Assembly: GCA_022360875.1 (NCBI GenBank)
Contig: JAKSBZ010000326.1
Span: 25,140 to 89,139, forward strand
Length of the DNA stretch: 64,000 nucleotides
Direction: 5' to 3'
Origin: Cytophagales bacterium
GTDB taxonomy: Bacteria > Bacteroidota > Bacteroidia > Cytophagales > Cyclobacteriaceae
The notes beneath the pieces are model-generated. The model ran no database searches, was not told where the DNA came from, and saw only the letters and a program-made list of their open reading frames with translations. A program made the translations under genes and the position numbers. Every line of letters begins with the position of its first letter. Within the stretch, counting starts at the first letter, position 1. Shown piece by piece: positions 1 to 9,871 of this stretch.

Positions 1-87
1 ATCAGATTTGAATATAAATAAAACATATTCAATAATTTTCATTATCTTAATCTTGTACAACTTTCCAACATCAATCATATCTCCGCC

Positions 88-1491
88 ATGCAGTCTGCCG
101 CACCAACCAGCGAAGCCGTAACTTCAATGTTTCAGTCACAAAAGCAGTTTTTTGCCCAGCACGTCACCCACTCTGTTGATTTCCGAAAAGAAAAGCTTCA
201 GCTGCTGAAACAGGCGATTTTAAAAAGAGAAGACCAAATCATTGACGCGTTGCACCGGGACTTCCGCAAACCCGCCGCAGAAGCGTACGGATCCGAAATC
301 GGCATACTTATCTCGGAAATTGACCACACAATCAAAAAACTGCGCTCCTGGGCCAAGCCCAAAAAAGTGCGGAGCAGCTGGCTCAATTTCCCGAGCAAAG
401 ACTACATATACCCGAGCCCCAAAGGTGTCACGCTCATCATCGGCGCCTGGAACTATCCGTTTCTGCTTACGATTAGTCCGCTTGTTGCCTCGCTTGCCGC
501 AGGAAACACCGCTATTCTGAAACCTTCGGAACTTTCTCCCAACGTGTCCGGGCTAATTGCCGAGCTTGTGAAATCCACCTTGCCGAGCAATTACTGCCAT
601 GTAGCTGAAGGAGGAGTTCAGCAAACTCAGGCTCTGCTGGATCTTCCTTTCGACCATATTTTTTTTACCGGAAGTCCCCGCGTCGGAAAAATTGTAATGG
701 AAAAAGCCTCCAGGCAGCTTGTGCCCGTAACGCTGGAACTGGGAGGAAAAAGCCCCTGCATAGTCGATGAAACGGCCCGCCTGAAAACCAGCGCGAGACG
801 CATCATTTGGGGCAAATTCTACAACGGCGGGCAGACATGCATAGCTCCGGACTATCTGCTCGTCCACGAATCCGTAAAAGAAGAGCTGGTCGAGGAACTC
901 AAAAACTGTATTACGGAATTCTTCGGGGAAAACCCGAAAGAAAGTGCGGACCTGGCGCGCATCATTAACCAAAATCATTTCGAGCGGATCCTCAGCTATA
1001 TCGAACCGCACCACACCATCCGGTGCGGCGGCAAGCACGACATCAGCGAACTGTACATCGCCCCTACGCTTCTCGAAAATGTCAGCTGGGAAGATGCGGT
1101 TTTACAAGAGGAAATATTCGGTCCGCTGCTGCCCATTGTGACCTATCAAGATCTGGACGAAGCCGTTTTTCAAATCCAGAAAAACCGCAACCCGCTGGCA
1201 CTTTACTTTTTTACAGAAAAGAAAACTCACAGAGAAAAAATTCTGAAAGAAGTATTGTTCGGAGGCGGCTGTGTAAATGACACGCTTTCCCATTTAACCA
1301 ATCCGCACTTGCCTTTCGGAGGGATCGGAAACAGCGGCATGGGCTGTTACCACGGCAAACCGGGTTTCGATACCTTCAGCCATTCGAAATCTGTGCTAAA
1401 AAGAGGCAGCTGGCTGGACCTGCCCCTTAAGTATCCGCCTTACGAAGGAAAACTCCCCTGGATCAAAAAACTAATCCGTTACTTGGGATGA
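88..1491 (+). CDS. Aldehyde dehydrogenase, class 3 (ALDH3) family
   Basis: A 467-residue cytosolic NAD(P)-dependent aldehyde dehydrogenase that should oxidise aliphatic or aromatic aldehydes to carboxylates. The catalytic cysteine lies in GGQTC (Cys251) and the general-base glutamate in TLELGG (Glu217). The cofactor-binding stretch GAWNYPF (119-125) and the FTGSPRVG loop (193-200) are intact. The length and the absence of an N-terminal extension fit the short ALDH3 type rather than the 490-residue ALDH1/2 type. It is convergent with the MurF-Alr gene, with only about 30 bases between them, and no strong terminator is visible there. The gene in front of it lies outside the window, so operon membership is unknown. 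The substrate cannot be inferred from sequence. Confidence 0.93.
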   Translation: MQSAAPTSEAVTSMFQSQKQFFAQHVTHSVDFRKEKLQLLKQAILKREDQIIDALHRDFRKPAAEAYGSEIGILISEIDHTIKKLRSWAKPKKVRSSWLNFPSKDYIYPSPKGVTLIIGAWNYPFLLTISPLVASLAAGNTAILKPSELSPNVSGLIAELVKSTLPSNYCHVAEGGVQQTQALLDLPFDHIFFTGSPRVGKIVMEKASRQLVPVTLELGGKSPCIVDETARLKTSARRIIWGKFYNGGQTCIAPDYLLVHESVKEELVEELKNCITEFFGENPKESADLARIINQNHFERILSYIEPHHTIRCGGKHDISELYIAPTLLENVSWEDAVLQEEIFGPLLPIVTYQDLDEAVFQIQKNRNPLALYFFTEKKTHREKILKEVLFGGGCVNDTLSHLTNPHLPFGGIGNSGMGCYHGKPGFDTFSHSKSVLKRGSWLDLPLKYPPYEGKLPWIKKLIRYLG

Positions 1492-1521
1492 AAATCTGAG
1501 CTTATTCACAACCTTTTCCCT

Positions 1522-4005
1522 CTACTCACTCACGAACACACGCTTTACCCGTTGTCCGATGCTCGTAAGAATTTCATAAGGAATTGTACCCAAACGCTCG
1601 GCAAGCTTGCTAACCGTAATTTCATCATCAAAAATAATTACTTCGTCGCCTTCCTGAACATCCAGGCCCGTCACATCCACCATAGTCATATCCATGCACA
1701 CATTGCCCACAGTAGGCGCAAGATGCCCGTTGATTTTCACAGAAGTGTTCCCATTTCCGAACTGTCTGGAAAATCCGTCCGCATAGCCGATAGCTATGGT
1801 TGCAATCCGGCTTTCCCGCTGCAGCTGCCCGCTTCGCGAGTAGCCAACGGTTTCTCCTTTTTTGAGCGTCCGAACCTGCGACACCACGGTTTTGAGCGTA
1901 CTCACCGACCGCAGTTCCGACTGATGCATCTCGTTGGTTTCGATGCCGTAAAGCCCGATGCCCAGCCGGACCATATCAAAATGGTATTCCGGAAAGCGCA
2001 AAATAGCCGCCGAATTGGCAATATACAGCAAAGGTTTTTCGGGCAGCTTGGGAACTACATCGCTGACAAACACATCGAACCGCTGGCACTGGGTATGCGA
2101 AAAGGCGTTATAAACTTCGGAATCCGCGCCAACCAGATGAGAGAAAATGCCGGCCACCTTCAAGCAAGGATACTTGCGAACCCTTTCCAGCACCTCGCCG
2201 CCTTGCTCCGGCTCAAAGCCAAGTCGGTTCATTCCAGTGTTGATTTTCAAATGCACCTTCATTTGCTTTCCATTTTTCTGAAGAAAGCGCCCCAGTCTTT
2301 CCATAATTCGGAAACTAAACAACTCAGGCTCTAAATGATAGTCCAGCAAATTGTCAAAATCGTTTTCCGAAACATTCATTACCATGATCGGCAGTCGAAT
2401 GCCCTTCCGCCGAAGCTCCACACCCTCGTCCGCATAAGCAACACCGAGGTAATCCACACGGTGATACTGCAAGAGATTGGCAATCTCATAACTCCCGTTT
2501 CCGTAAGCAAGCGCTTTTACCATAACCATCATCCGGGTGCCGCTTTGCAGCTGCCGGCGGTAATAATTAAGATTGTGCGCCAATGCATCAAGGCTTACTT
2601 CCAGTCGCGTTCCGTGTGCTTTTTCTTCCAAAAGCTTCACCAAGCGCTCCATGCGAAAGCGTCTTGCCCCCTTCACAAGTATTACCTCGTGTTCAAACGA
2701 CAAGGATTTCCATTGCTTAAGCAATTCTTCCGTGCTTTGAAAATGCAAAGCATCGCCGGGAAACAAATGCGCAAAGCGGCTTAACTCGCTCCCAACAGTC
2801 AGAATACGCTCAATTCCCTTTCCTTCCAGCATTTCCGCAACCTCCAGGTAAAGTTCCTGGGGTTCCTGACCTGACTGATCAATATCCGTAAGGATAAGCG
2901 TTTTGGCCCGGTCGGGCTCCGCCTGCTGCAGAAAATCCACAGCCAGCGACAATCCGAATTTGTCATTGTTGTAGCTGTCATCAATCACATAGCATCCGTG
3001 CATGGCTCGCTTCAGTTCCAGTCTCATATGCACAGGAGCCAACTGACGCATGCCCTGCCTGATTTGTTCGGGAGGGACTTGAAACAGCCAAAGCACTGCC
3101 GCAACATGCAGCGCATTTTCGACCGAGGCCTCATCGGAAAAAGGCAAGAAAAAATGAAAATCCTTTTCCTTCAAAAAAACCTGTGTTTCCTGTTCCTTTT
3201 TTTCGCATATAAAATGAAAATCTGCTTTGGTGCGGCTTTTCCTGGACCAGCATACTTTTTTTCCTTTCAGCTGCGCCTTACTCAACCCTTCGTCTATCTC
3301 ACGATGGTCTTTGCAATAAACAACCGTATCGCTGTTCACAAACAGTTTTGCTTTTTCCTGCACCTTTTCTTTGCGCCCGGAGAACCCCTCCTCATGCGCC
3401 GGCCCAATATTCGTGAAAACGCCCAAAGTAGGCTGAATGATTTTCTCCAGACGCTCCATCTCCTGCGTCTGAGATATCCCGGCTTCAAACACTCCCGCCT
3501 GGTGATAGTGAGCCATTTCCCACACAGCCAATGGAACGCCCACCTGCGAATTGTAGCTTTTAGGGCTTTTCACCACTGAATAGCACCGGCTAAGCAACTG
3601 GCTGAGCCACTCCTTAACAATGGTTTTTCCATTGCTGCCCGTTATGCCCACTACCGGACAATCAAAAGCCTCGCGGTGCTTCTGAGCAATTCGCTGCAAG
3701 CAGTCTACGCTGTTTTTTACGAGCAAAAAGCTGGCTTCCGGGCAGGCTTCGAGCAAAAAACCGGGCAGGCTGCGCTCCACCACGAACTGCCGGACGCCTT
3801 TCTGGTAAAGCTCCCGGATATACACATGGCTGTCATAATTCACACCCCTGATCGCAAAAAAAAGATGGGCTGGTCCGCCGGCAAGTTTGCGGCTGTCCAG
3901 CGACAGGAATAATATCTCCCGGTCTTTGGGCATCTGAAGCACTTTTCCCTGTACAAGAGATGCCAGCTGATGAAAAAAAAGAGGTTTTTGGCAATTGTTA
4001 TGCAC
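1522..4005 (-). CDS. murF-alr: Bifunctional MurF ligase / alanine racemase fusion
   Basis: An 827-residue fusion of two cytosolic peptidoglycan enzymes. Residues 1-460 are UDP-MurNAc-tripeptide:D-Ala-D-Ala ligase (MurF), with the Mur-ligase P-loop GITGSNGKT at 120-128. Residues 465-827 are a PLP-dependent alanine racemase, with the PLP lysine in MVKALAYGNG (Lys497) and a GYADG motif in the C-terminal domain. The fusion supplies D-alanine and uses its dipeptide in the same pathway; this architecture is known in Bacteroidota. The chosen start is GTG; the next ATG would remove the N-terminal MurF strand. It runs convergent to the aldehyde dehydrogenase gene. Confidence 0.95.
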   Translation of the reverse strand: MHNNCQKPLFFHQLASLVQGKVLQMPKDREILFLSLDSRKLAGGPAHLFFAIRGVNYDSHVYIRELYQKGVRQFVVERSLPGFLLEACPEASFLLVKNSVDCLQRIAQKHREAFDCPVVGITGSNGKTIVKEWLSQLLSRCYSVVKSPKSYNSQVGVPLAVWEMAHYHQAGVFEAGISQTQEMERLEKIIQPTLGVFTNIGPAHEEGFSGRKEKVQEKAKLFVNSDTVVYCKDHREIDEGLSKAQLKGKKVCWSRKSRTKADFHFICEKKEQETQVFLKEKDFHFFLPFSDEASVENALHVAAVLWLFQVPPEQIRQGMRQLAPVHMRLELKRAMHGCYVIDDSYNNDKFGLSLAVDFLQQAEPDRAKTLILTDIDQSGQEPQELYLEVAEMLEGKGIERILTVGSELSRFAHLFPGDALHFQSTEELLKQWKSLSFEHEVILVKGARRFRMERLVKLLEEKAHGTRLEVSLDALAHNLNYYRRQLQSGTRMMVMVKALAYGNGSYEIANLLQYHRVDYLGVAYADEGVELRRKGIRLPIMVMNVSENDFDNLLDYHLEPELFSFRIMERLGRFLQKNGKQMKVHLKINTGMNRLGFEPEQGGEVLERVRKYPCLKVAGIFSHLVGADSEVYNAFSHTQCQRFDVFVSDVVPKLPEKPLLYIANSAAILRFPEYHFDMVRLGIGLYGIETNEMHQSELRSVSTLKTVVSQVRTLKKGETVGYSRSGQLQRESRIATIAIGYADGFSRQFGNGNTSVKINGHLAPTVGNVCMDMTMVDVTGLDVQEGDEVIIFDDEITVSKLAERLGTIPYEILTSIGQRVKRVFVSE

Positions 4006-4133
4006 GTCGGAATTGTTTTTTATCTTAAAAAAATCTTCATACTAAAGATTTCCCTAAAAGAATATATTATTCTAATTGTTGGTGTTCAAGATTTTAATCT
4101 TGCATGAATTTTCTGCTTGTCTAAAAAACACAA

Positions 4134-4159
4134 AAGCCAGCTGATTGCTCGGCTGGCTT
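4134..4159 (-). terminator. Intrinsic terminator of the ATP synthase operon
   Basis: An 8-bp perfect stem (AAGCCAGC / GCTGGCTT) lies just beyond the atpG stop codon. On the minus strand it is followed by a T-rich stretch. It would end the long transcript that starts upstream of the M23 peptidase or bactofilin gene. Confidence 0.75.
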
Positions 4160-4182
4160 GTGAATATCATGAATGAAATTGT

Positions 4183-5070
4183 TTACTTGCCGCCTTGGCT
4201 CAGCGCCTCGGCCCCGGCCACAATTTCCAAAATTTCGGTTGTAATCGCCGCCTGCCGCGTACGGTTGTAGGTCAGCTGCAGTTCTTTCAGCAATTCTCCG
4301 GCATTGTCGGTAGCCTGCTCCATTGCCGTCATTCTGGCCCCCTGTTCCGAAGCGCTGGAATCGAGCAATACTTTGTAAAATTGAAGCTTCAACGATTTCG
4401 GAATCAGCTCTTCGATAATAAAAGCTTTGGAAGGCTCAAAAATGAAATCAATCTCATTTTCCTCCTCTTCCTCTTTTTTGGCTGATGTCTTAATAGGCAA
4501 GAACTGCTCTGCTTTCAGAATCTGGATAGCAGCATTCTTGAATTCGTTGTAAACAACATCCACTTTATCGAATTCTTCCGATACAAAACCTCTCATTACC
4601 TGTTCGGCCGCGGGACGCGCCGTGTCGAAAGACAGCTCTCCAAACAGCAGCGCATAGTCTTCAATTAGCTGAAAATTGCGGCGCTTGAAGAATTCCAGTG
4701 CCTTCTTTCCAATCGGCATAATGGTCAGGAAGCCTGCCTCTTGCTCACGCTGATACTTCTCTTCGATAAGCTGGAGTGTCCGCTTGAACACGCCGGAATT
4801 AAACCCGCCGCAAAGTCCGCGGTCGGATGAAACCACCACCAGAAGGACTTTGTTTATTTCTCTTTCCTGAGAGTAAACAAGGTCAGCGTCAGAACCCGAG
4901 GATACGTTTTCAAGAATTTCTCCCAGCTTGTCGGCATACGGGCGAATCTGCTCGATGCGGTCCTGTGCTCTTCTCAGCTTCGACGCCGCCACCATCTTCA
5001 TGGCCTTGGTAATCTGCTGAGTCGACTTCACTGAAGTTATCCTTCCCTTTATCTCCTTTAAGTTCGCCAT
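4183..5070 (-). CDS. atpG: F1 ATP synthase gamma subunit
   Basis: A 295-residue central-shaft subunit of F1. The N-terminus (MANLKEIKGRITSVKSTQQI) and the C-terminal helix (ATDNAGELL...ITTEILEIVAGAEAL) form the conserved coiled coil that rotates inside the alpha/beta hexamer. An acidic insertion (KKEEEEENEID) around residues 200-210 is longer than in the E. coli protein; such insertions are common in this phylum. It is the last gene of the operon, 52 bases after atpA. In this genome atpD and atpC do not follow it, as is usual for Bacteroidota, where the beta and epsilon subunits are encoded elsewhere. Confidence 0.97.
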   Translation of the reverse strand: MANLKEIKGRITSVKSTQQITKAMKMVAASKLRRAQDRIEQIRPYADKLGEILENVSSGSDADLVYSQEREINKVLLVVVSSDRGLCGGFNSGVFKRTLQLIEEKYQREQEAGFLTIMPIGKKALEFFKRRNFQLIEDYALLFGELSFDTARPAAEQVMRGFVSEEFDKVDVVYNEFKNAAIQILKAEQFLPIKTSAKKEEEEENEIDFIFEPSKAFIIEELIPKSLKLQFYKVLLDSSASEQGARMTAMEQATDNAGELLKELQLTYNRTRQAAITTEILEIVAGAEALSQGGK

Positions 5071-5122
5071 ATATGTTCAGTATTATTGGGAGGCTTGGCC
5101 TCCCAAAATGAATTCTGATTAA

Positions 5123-6703
5123 TTAAGCTGTATAGTTATTGGCCAGTTTCGCCGCGACGTCTCCTACCTTCTCCATCAGGCTTTCATCATACTTTCCTGA
5201 CTTGATGATATTTAGAAGATTTTTGTGGTCGCTCTCCAAAGTTTCCAGGAACTCGGCCTGGAAGGCTTTCACTTTTTCCAAACTCACCTTGTCCATATAC
5301 CCGCGGGTAGAGGCGAAGATCAATGCCACCTGCTGCTCAACACGCAATGGAGAATACTGCGGCTGCTTAAGGATTTCCTGGTTTACACGGCCACGGTTGA
5401 TTACCATTTTTGTAGCGGCGTCCAGGTCAGATCCGAATTTCGAAAATGCCTCAAGCTCGCGGTACTGCGCCTGGTCAAGCTTCAACTTCCCGGCCACCTT
5501 TTTCATCGTCTTAATCTGGGCCGATCCTCCCACACGAGACACCGAAATACCAACGTTAATCGCCGGACGGATACCCGAGTTGAAAAGACTTGTCTCCAGG
5601 AAGATCTGACCGTCGGTAATCGAAATTACGTTGGTCGGAATGTAAGCAGAAACGTCTCCGGCCTGTGTTTCAATGATCGGAAGCGCCGTTAGTGAACCGC
5701 CGCCTTTTACACGCGGCTTCATCGGCTCCGGCAGGTCGTTCATTTGCTTGGCGATCTCGTCATTCCCGTTGATCTTCGAAGCACGCTCCAAAAGTCTTGA
5801 GTGAAGGTAGAACACATCGCCCGGATAAGCTTCGCGTCCCGGAGGTCTTCTTAGCAACAACGACACTTCGCGGTAAGCCATAGCCTGTTTCGACAAGTCA
5901 TCGAAAACAATCAGCGCCGGACGGCCTGTGTCTCGGAAAAATTCTCCGATCGCCGAACCAGCAAACGGCGCGTATACCTGCATAGGTGCCGGATCAGCTG
6001 CAAAAGCTGCTACCACAGTTGTATAAGCCATTGCGCCTGCTTTTTCCAGCGCCGCAACCACGGTTTTCACCGTCGAAGCTTTCTGCCCAACGGCAACATA
6101 AATACAGTAAACCGGCTCGCCGGCATCGTAAAATTCTTTTTGGTTGATAATGGTGTCGATTGCCACAGCGGTCTTACCCGTCTGGCGGTCACCAATAATC
6201 AGCTCGCGCTGTCCGCGGCCAATCGGAATCATTGAGTCCACGGCCATGATTCCCGTCTGCAAAGGCTCGGAAACCGGCTCACGGAAAAGCACACCGGCCG
6301 CTTTGCGCTCGATAGGCATATCGAAAAGCTCGCCCTCAATGGCTCCTTTTCCGTCGATCGGATTACCCAGTGTGTCCACTACGCGGCCTACAATCCCTTC
6401 GCCTACCTGAATCGAAGCAATTCTTTTGGTTCTCTTTACTGTATCGCCTTCGCGAACAGAAGAAGCCTCGCCGAAAAGCACGGCTCCCACATTGTCTTCT
6501 TCAAGGTTCATAGCCATACCGCTTGAACCGTTTTCAAACTCTATTAGCTCGCCAGCCTGCACTTGAGTCAGTCCGTGAACACGGGCAACCCCGTCCCCCA
6601 CGGCCAATACGGTTCCCACTTCTTCCAGGTCCGCCGCAGACTTAAAACCAGCCAGCTCTTCTTTCAATATTTCTGAAACCTCATCAGGTCTTACTTCAGC
6701 CAT
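5123..6703 (-). CDS. atpA: F1 ATP synthase alpha subunit
   Basis: A 526-residue regulatory nucleotide-binding subunit of F1. The P-loop GDRQTGKT lies at 171-178, and the alpha signature [17 protein letters not shown] and the LDAATK segment are intact. The N-terminal helix ([17 protein letters not shown]) is the part that binds the delta subunit. Length and motifs are normal. It sits 43 bases after atpH and 52 bases before atpG in the minus-strand operon. Confidence 0.98.
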   Translation of the reverse strand: MAEVRPDEVSEILKEELAGFKSAADLEEVGTVLAVGDGVARVHGLTQVQAGELIEFENGSSGMAMNLEEDNVGAVLFGEASSVREGDTVKRTKRIASIQVGEGIVGRVVDTLGNPIDGKGAIEGELFDMPIERKAAGVLFREPVSEPLQTGIMAVDSMIPIGRGQRELIIGDRQTGKTAVAIDTIINQKEFYDAGEPVYCIYVAVGQKASTVKTVVAALEKAGAMAYTTVVAAFAADPAPMQVYAPFAGSAIGEFFRDTGRPALIVFDDLSKQAMAYREVSLLLRRPPGREAYPGDVFYLHSRLLERASKINGNDEIAKQMNDLPEPMKPRVKGGGSLTALPIIETQAGDVSAYIPTNVISITDGQIFLETSLFNSGIRPAINVGISVSRVGGSAQIKTMKKVAGKLKLDQAQYRELEAFSKFGSDLDAATKMVINRGRVNQEILKQPQYSPLRVEQQVALIFASTRGYMDKVSLEKVKAFQAEFLETLESDHKNLLNIIKSGKYDESLMEKVGDVAAKLANNYTA

Positions 6704-6746
6704 TTTTATAGAAAGTCTAAGTGTTGATCAAATTAAAATACTCTTT

Positions 6747-7289
6747 TTACCGGGTGATTAAGCTGCGTCTCAAGACATTCAGCTTGTTACTAACCGCATT
6801 GTCAATCTGCAAGTCTCCTATCTTGAAAACAAACCCGCCGATAAGCTTCGGGTCCACATCTTCAATCAAATCAATAGACTGCGCTTTCGAAATGCGCATC
6901 GCCGCAGCAACAAAATCCGCCCTCAGCTTTTCGGTCAAAGGCACTGTCGTGGTAACGCTCGCCTTAACGATTCCCTTTTCCTCGTTGTAAAGGGCAAGAA
7001 AAGCCTTGGCGATAGCTCCCAGGGCATTGGCCCTCCGCTTGCGCGCAACCAGTTCGAAAAAACTTGTCGTCAGGGTCTGCACTTTTCCGGCGAACACCTT
7101 GTTCAGGGCGCTCAGCTTGGCAGCGGCGTCCGTCAAAGGGTCTTTCAGAATGCTGGTCAGCGCAGTCTCGCCGGCAAACAGATCCGCCGCCGTAGCCATG
7201 TCGTCTTTGACTGCGTCCAGCACGTTCTGTTCCTTCGCCATTGTAAAAAGGGCTTTGGCATAACGCGAAGCAACTCTAAATTCAGACAT
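6747..7289 (-). CDS. atpH: F1 ATP synthase delta subunit
   Basis: A 180-residue peripheral-stalk subunit (OSCP family) that links F1 to the b subunits. The N-terminal helical domain (ASRYAKALFTMAKEQ) and the C-terminal family signature (DPKLIGGFVFKIGDLQID) are present. The gene begins 8 bases after the atpF stop codon, so the two are probably translationally linked. Confidence 0.96.
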   Translation of the reverse strand: MSEFRVASRYAKALFTMAKEQNVLDAVKDDMATAADLFAGETALTSILKDPLTDAAAKLSALNKVFAGKVQTLTTSFFELVARKRRANALGAIAKAFLALYNEEKGIVKASVTTTVPLTEKLRADFVAAAMRISKAQSIDLIEDVDPKLIGGFVFKIGDLQIDNAVSNKLNVLRRSLITR

Positions 7290-7297
7290 GGTTTTCC

Positions 7298-7792
7298 TTA
7301 ATTAAGATTCAAATCCTTTACATACCCTTCGATAAGAGCTGTTTGCTCTTTGTCATCCGCCAAATTCTTGCGGATTACCTTTTCGGCAATATCCAGCGAG
7401 AAAGCCGCAACCTGGTTTTTCACTTCCACCAGCGCAGCGCTCTTCTCGGCCTGAATTGCCGCTCTCGCTTCCTCAACCAAGCGGCCGGCCTCCCTCTTGG
7501 CTTCCTCTTTCGCACTTTCCTTTATTGCCTTGGCCACTTGCTGGGCGTCGGCAAGGATTTTTTCACGTTCCCTTCGGGCTTCCTGAATCAGTGATTCATT
7601 GTCAGCCTTCAGCTGCGCCATGTCTTTTCTGGCTTTGTCTGCTGCCAAAAGCGCATTGGAGATATTCTCCTCACGCTCCCTCAGCCCCGCCATAATCGGC
7701 TTCCAGGCATATTTTCCCAACACAAAGAGCGTGATCAGGAAAATGACCACCTGCCAGAAAATAAGACCCAAGCTCGGTGTTACTAGTCCCAT
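7298..7792 (-). CDS. atpF: Fo ATP synthase b subunit
   Basis: A 164-residue peripheral-stalk protein. One N-terminal membrane helix (LGLIFWQVVIFLITLFVLGKY, about 8-28) is followed by a long charged coiled coil up to the C-terminus. There is a single b-type gene here rather than a b/b-prime pair. It lies between atpE and atpH. Confidence 0.96.
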   Translation of the reverse strand: MGLVTPSLGLIFWQVVIFLITLFVLGKYAWKPIMAGLREREENISNALLAADKARKDMAQLKADNESLIQEARREREKILADAQQVAKAIKESAKEEAKREAGRLVEEARAAIQAEKSAALVEVKNQVAAFSLDIAEKVIRKNLADDKEQTALIEGYVKDLNLN

Positions 7793-7893
7793 TATGTGTT
7801 TCTAATTATGATTTGACAATAGAATCGGTTAGAAAAGAGCCGACCGGGCGCCTAACGCCACCCGGTTCGACAAGCTTTTGTAAACTCTTGGAA

Positions 7894-8136
7894 TTAACCC
7901 AAAGATACCAACAGCGTGATTACCACACCGAAAAGCGCAACACCCTCGATAAGGGCCGCGGCAATAATCATGGCAGTTTGGATTTTTGAACTTGCTTCCG
8001 GCTGTCTTGCAATTGCCTCCATGGCAGAAGAACCGATTTTACCGATACCCAGGCCAGCTCCCAAAGCAACGATACCTGCGCCAATTGCAGCGCCAAAAGA
8101 AGCAGTAAAAGCTTCCACTAAAACTGTGTTGAACAT
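7894..8136 (-). CDS. atpE: Fo ATP synthase c subunit (proteolipid)
   Basis: An 80-residue hairpin of two membrane helices that forms the rotor ring. The ion-carrying carboxylate is Glu64 in AAALIEGVALFG. The N-terminal helix is a Gly/Ala ladder (GAGIVALGAGLGIG), and the conserved polar loop carries ARQPE (43-47). The Gln and Ser ligands of Na+-type rings are not seen, which favours H+ coupling (inference). A spacer of about 100 bases separates it from atpF, as expected for the highest-copy subunit. Confidence 0.96.
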   Translation of the reverse strand: MFNTVLVEAFTASFGAAIGAGIVALGAGLGIGKIGSSAMEAIARQPEASSKIQTAMIIAAALIEGVALFGVVITLLVSLG

Positions 8137-8214
8137 AGTTTAAAGGATTTGTGATTATATGAATTCATTTATTAATCAAAGCCCTAATGGCTGTTTGATT
8201 CGCATTTGTTAGGA

Positions 8215-9255
8215 TTAATGGTGCTCCTCTACCGCTCCGCTGATGTATATCGCAGAAAGAAGCGTAAATACGTACGCCTGAATGAAGGCTACCATCAATT
8301 CGAGAAAGTTCATGGCCGCCGCCAGAGCAATGCTTGGAACGCTTACGATGTAGCTCTTGAAGAGGAAAATCAGAGAGATGATGCTCAGGATAACAATGTG
8401 CCCGGCCGTAATGTTAGCGAACAATCGGACTGTCAGCGCAAACGGCTTGGTAAAGAGTCCGATGAACTCGATAGGCGCCATAATAAGCCGCATCGGCTTA
8501 GGAATGCCAGGCATCCAGAATATGTGGCCCCAATAATGTTTGTTGCCGTTTGCATTGGTTACAATAAATGTAAAGGCGGCAAGCACTAAGGTCACGGTAA
8601 TGTTTCCGGTTACATTGGCTGCTCCCGGCATCAACCCCATTAGGTTGTTAATCAAAATGAAGAAGAAAACCGACAACAGATAAGGGGTGAACTTCTCGTA
8701 TTTCTCGCCGATAATTGTTTTGGCGATGTCATCTCTTACAAACAGAATGAGCGGCTCAAGGAAAGACTGAATGCCCGACGGCGCGCGGCCCCGGTTCTTT
8801 GCATAACCCTTGGCAACCGACAAAAACAAAGCGATCAGCAGCACACAGCTTACTATTGAGGAAGCTACGGTTTTTGTAATCGAGAAGTCGTAAATTTTTT
8901 CATTTGGATTCAAGGCCTCAATTCCATGCTCGCCCAGCTTCAATCCATTGTAATTAACCGGATGGTGATGCTCAAAAAACTTGGAAGACATAAAAACGTC
9001 CACGCCCCGTTCTTTGGAATACACAATTATTGGCAGGTAAATGACCCCCCCGAAGTTTTCGCTGTCGTACAAATGCCACTCATAGGCATCCATAACATGT
9101 TCAATCGCTAATTTGCCGGGATTAAATTCTTCTTTCCCTCCTTCTCCTCCTCCCGATGCGTAGGTCGCTTGCACCGAAGACATTAGAAGAATCAGCACCA
9201 AAGCCAATCGTCGAAAAAGCCTTGGTTTGGTCGCTTGTGTGGCCATCAATTTCAT
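8215..9255 (-). CDS. atpB: Fo ATP synthase a subunit
   Basis: A 346-residue membrane protein that forms the ion half-channels against the c ring. The essential arginine lies in the helix FALTVRLFANITAGH. The N-terminus has a signal-like hydrophobic helix (RLALVLILLMSSVQATYA) and a periplasmic region of about 100 residues before the channel helices, the extended form typical of Bacteroidota. An alternative ATG lies three codons downstream. It is followed by atpE. Confidence 0.96.
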   Translation of the reverse strand: MKLMATQATKPRLFRRLALVLILLMSSVQATYASGGGEGGKEEFNPGKLAIEHVMDAYEWHLYDSENFGGVIYLPIIVYSKERGVDVFMSSKFFEHHHPVNYNGLKLGEHGIEALNPNEKIYDFSITKTVASSIVSCVLLIALFLSVAKGYAKNRGRAPSGIQSFLEPLILFVRDDIAKTIIGEKYEKFTPYLLSVFFFILINNLMGLMPGAANVTGNITVTLVLAAFTFIVTNANGNKHYWGHIFWMPGIPKPMRLIMAPIEFIGLFTKPFALTVRLFANITAGHIVILSIISLIFLFKSYIVSVPSIALAAAMNFLELMVAFIQAYVFTLLSAIYISGAVEEHH

Positions 9256-9267
9256 TAAATTAACAGG

Positions 9268-9624
9268 TTAATTTGAAATGGTGCGAAATTTAGCTAATAA
9301 GCTATAAATTTCAAACACTAAAAAGGACAAATAAATCACTATAAAATTTATAGCGAAGGCAAAGCTATCCGCTTTAAAGAAAAAAACAAATAGCACCGCC
9401 GTAATTATACCCAAAAAAAGGCGGAACACAAGCGCCCCCAAGCGAATAATGGCTTCTTCTCCAAATTTTTTCAGGCTTTCCGAAAGACGGTCACAGCTAA
9501 AAAAAGCCACACCAATCGTCAGCAGCAACTCCCAAACCCGCTCGTAAACAAGGTGCGGAATCAACCACTGGGCCAGCAGAATTCCCGCCGCCAACCCCAA
9601 TACAAAAGGTGCGTATTTCTTCAT
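9268..9624 (-). CDS. AtpI-like small membrane protein of the ATP synthase operon
   Basis: A 118-residue protein with about four hydrophobic segments (residues 6-24, 30-46, 63-85, 88-110) and little else. Its place between atpZ and atpB, one base after the atpZ stop codon and 12 bases before atpB, is where Bacteroidota encode a poorly conserved AtpI-like protein. AtpI proteins are thought to help c-ring assembly. The sequence itself carries no motif that proves this; the assignment rests on position and topology. Confidence 0.72.
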   Translation of the reverse strand: MKKYAPFVLGLAAGILLAQWLIPHLVYERVWELLLTIGVAFFSCDRLSESLKKFGEEAIIRLGALVFRLFLGIITAVLFVFFFKADSFAFAINFIVIYLSFLVFEIYSLLAKFRTISN

Positions 9625-9625
9625 G

Positions 9626-9871
9626 CTAATCCTTTCCTTTCATAACCTGTACAATAACCGACAGCATAGTGCCGACAACCGCAACCAGCAACAAAACAAC
9701 CGTCCAGACAACGCCTCCGTCGCCCAGCCAGGCATCGAGTTTTCTCCCGCCCCAGTAAGCCAGCAGCAGAACGGCAATCATCTGAAAGCCCATGCCCGTG
9801 AACTTCAGGTAGCTCGCGGTTTCCTTATGAAGGCGTTGAAATTTCTTCGTTTTGCGGTTTTCTTGGTTCAT
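9626..9871 (-). CDS. atpZ: AtpZ/AtpI family ATP synthase accessory protein
   Basis: A small two-helix membrane protein with the motif YLKFTGMGFQM followed by a helix, a GGRKLDAWLG loop and a second helix (VVLLLVAVVGTMLSVIVQV), as in AtpZ proteins linked to cation entry or assembly of Fo. I chose the ATG at 9871 (81 residues), which has an AAGGAG sequence 12 bases upstream. A GTG at 9892 in the same frame would give 88 residues. Both starts lie inside the 3' end of the bactofilin gene, an overlap of 47 or 68 bases, so translation is probably coupled. Confidence 0.85.
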   Translation of the reverse strand: MNQENRKTKKFQRLHKETASYLKFTGMGFQMIAVLLLAYWGGRKLDAWLGDGGVVWTVVLLLVAVVGTMLSVIVQVMKGKD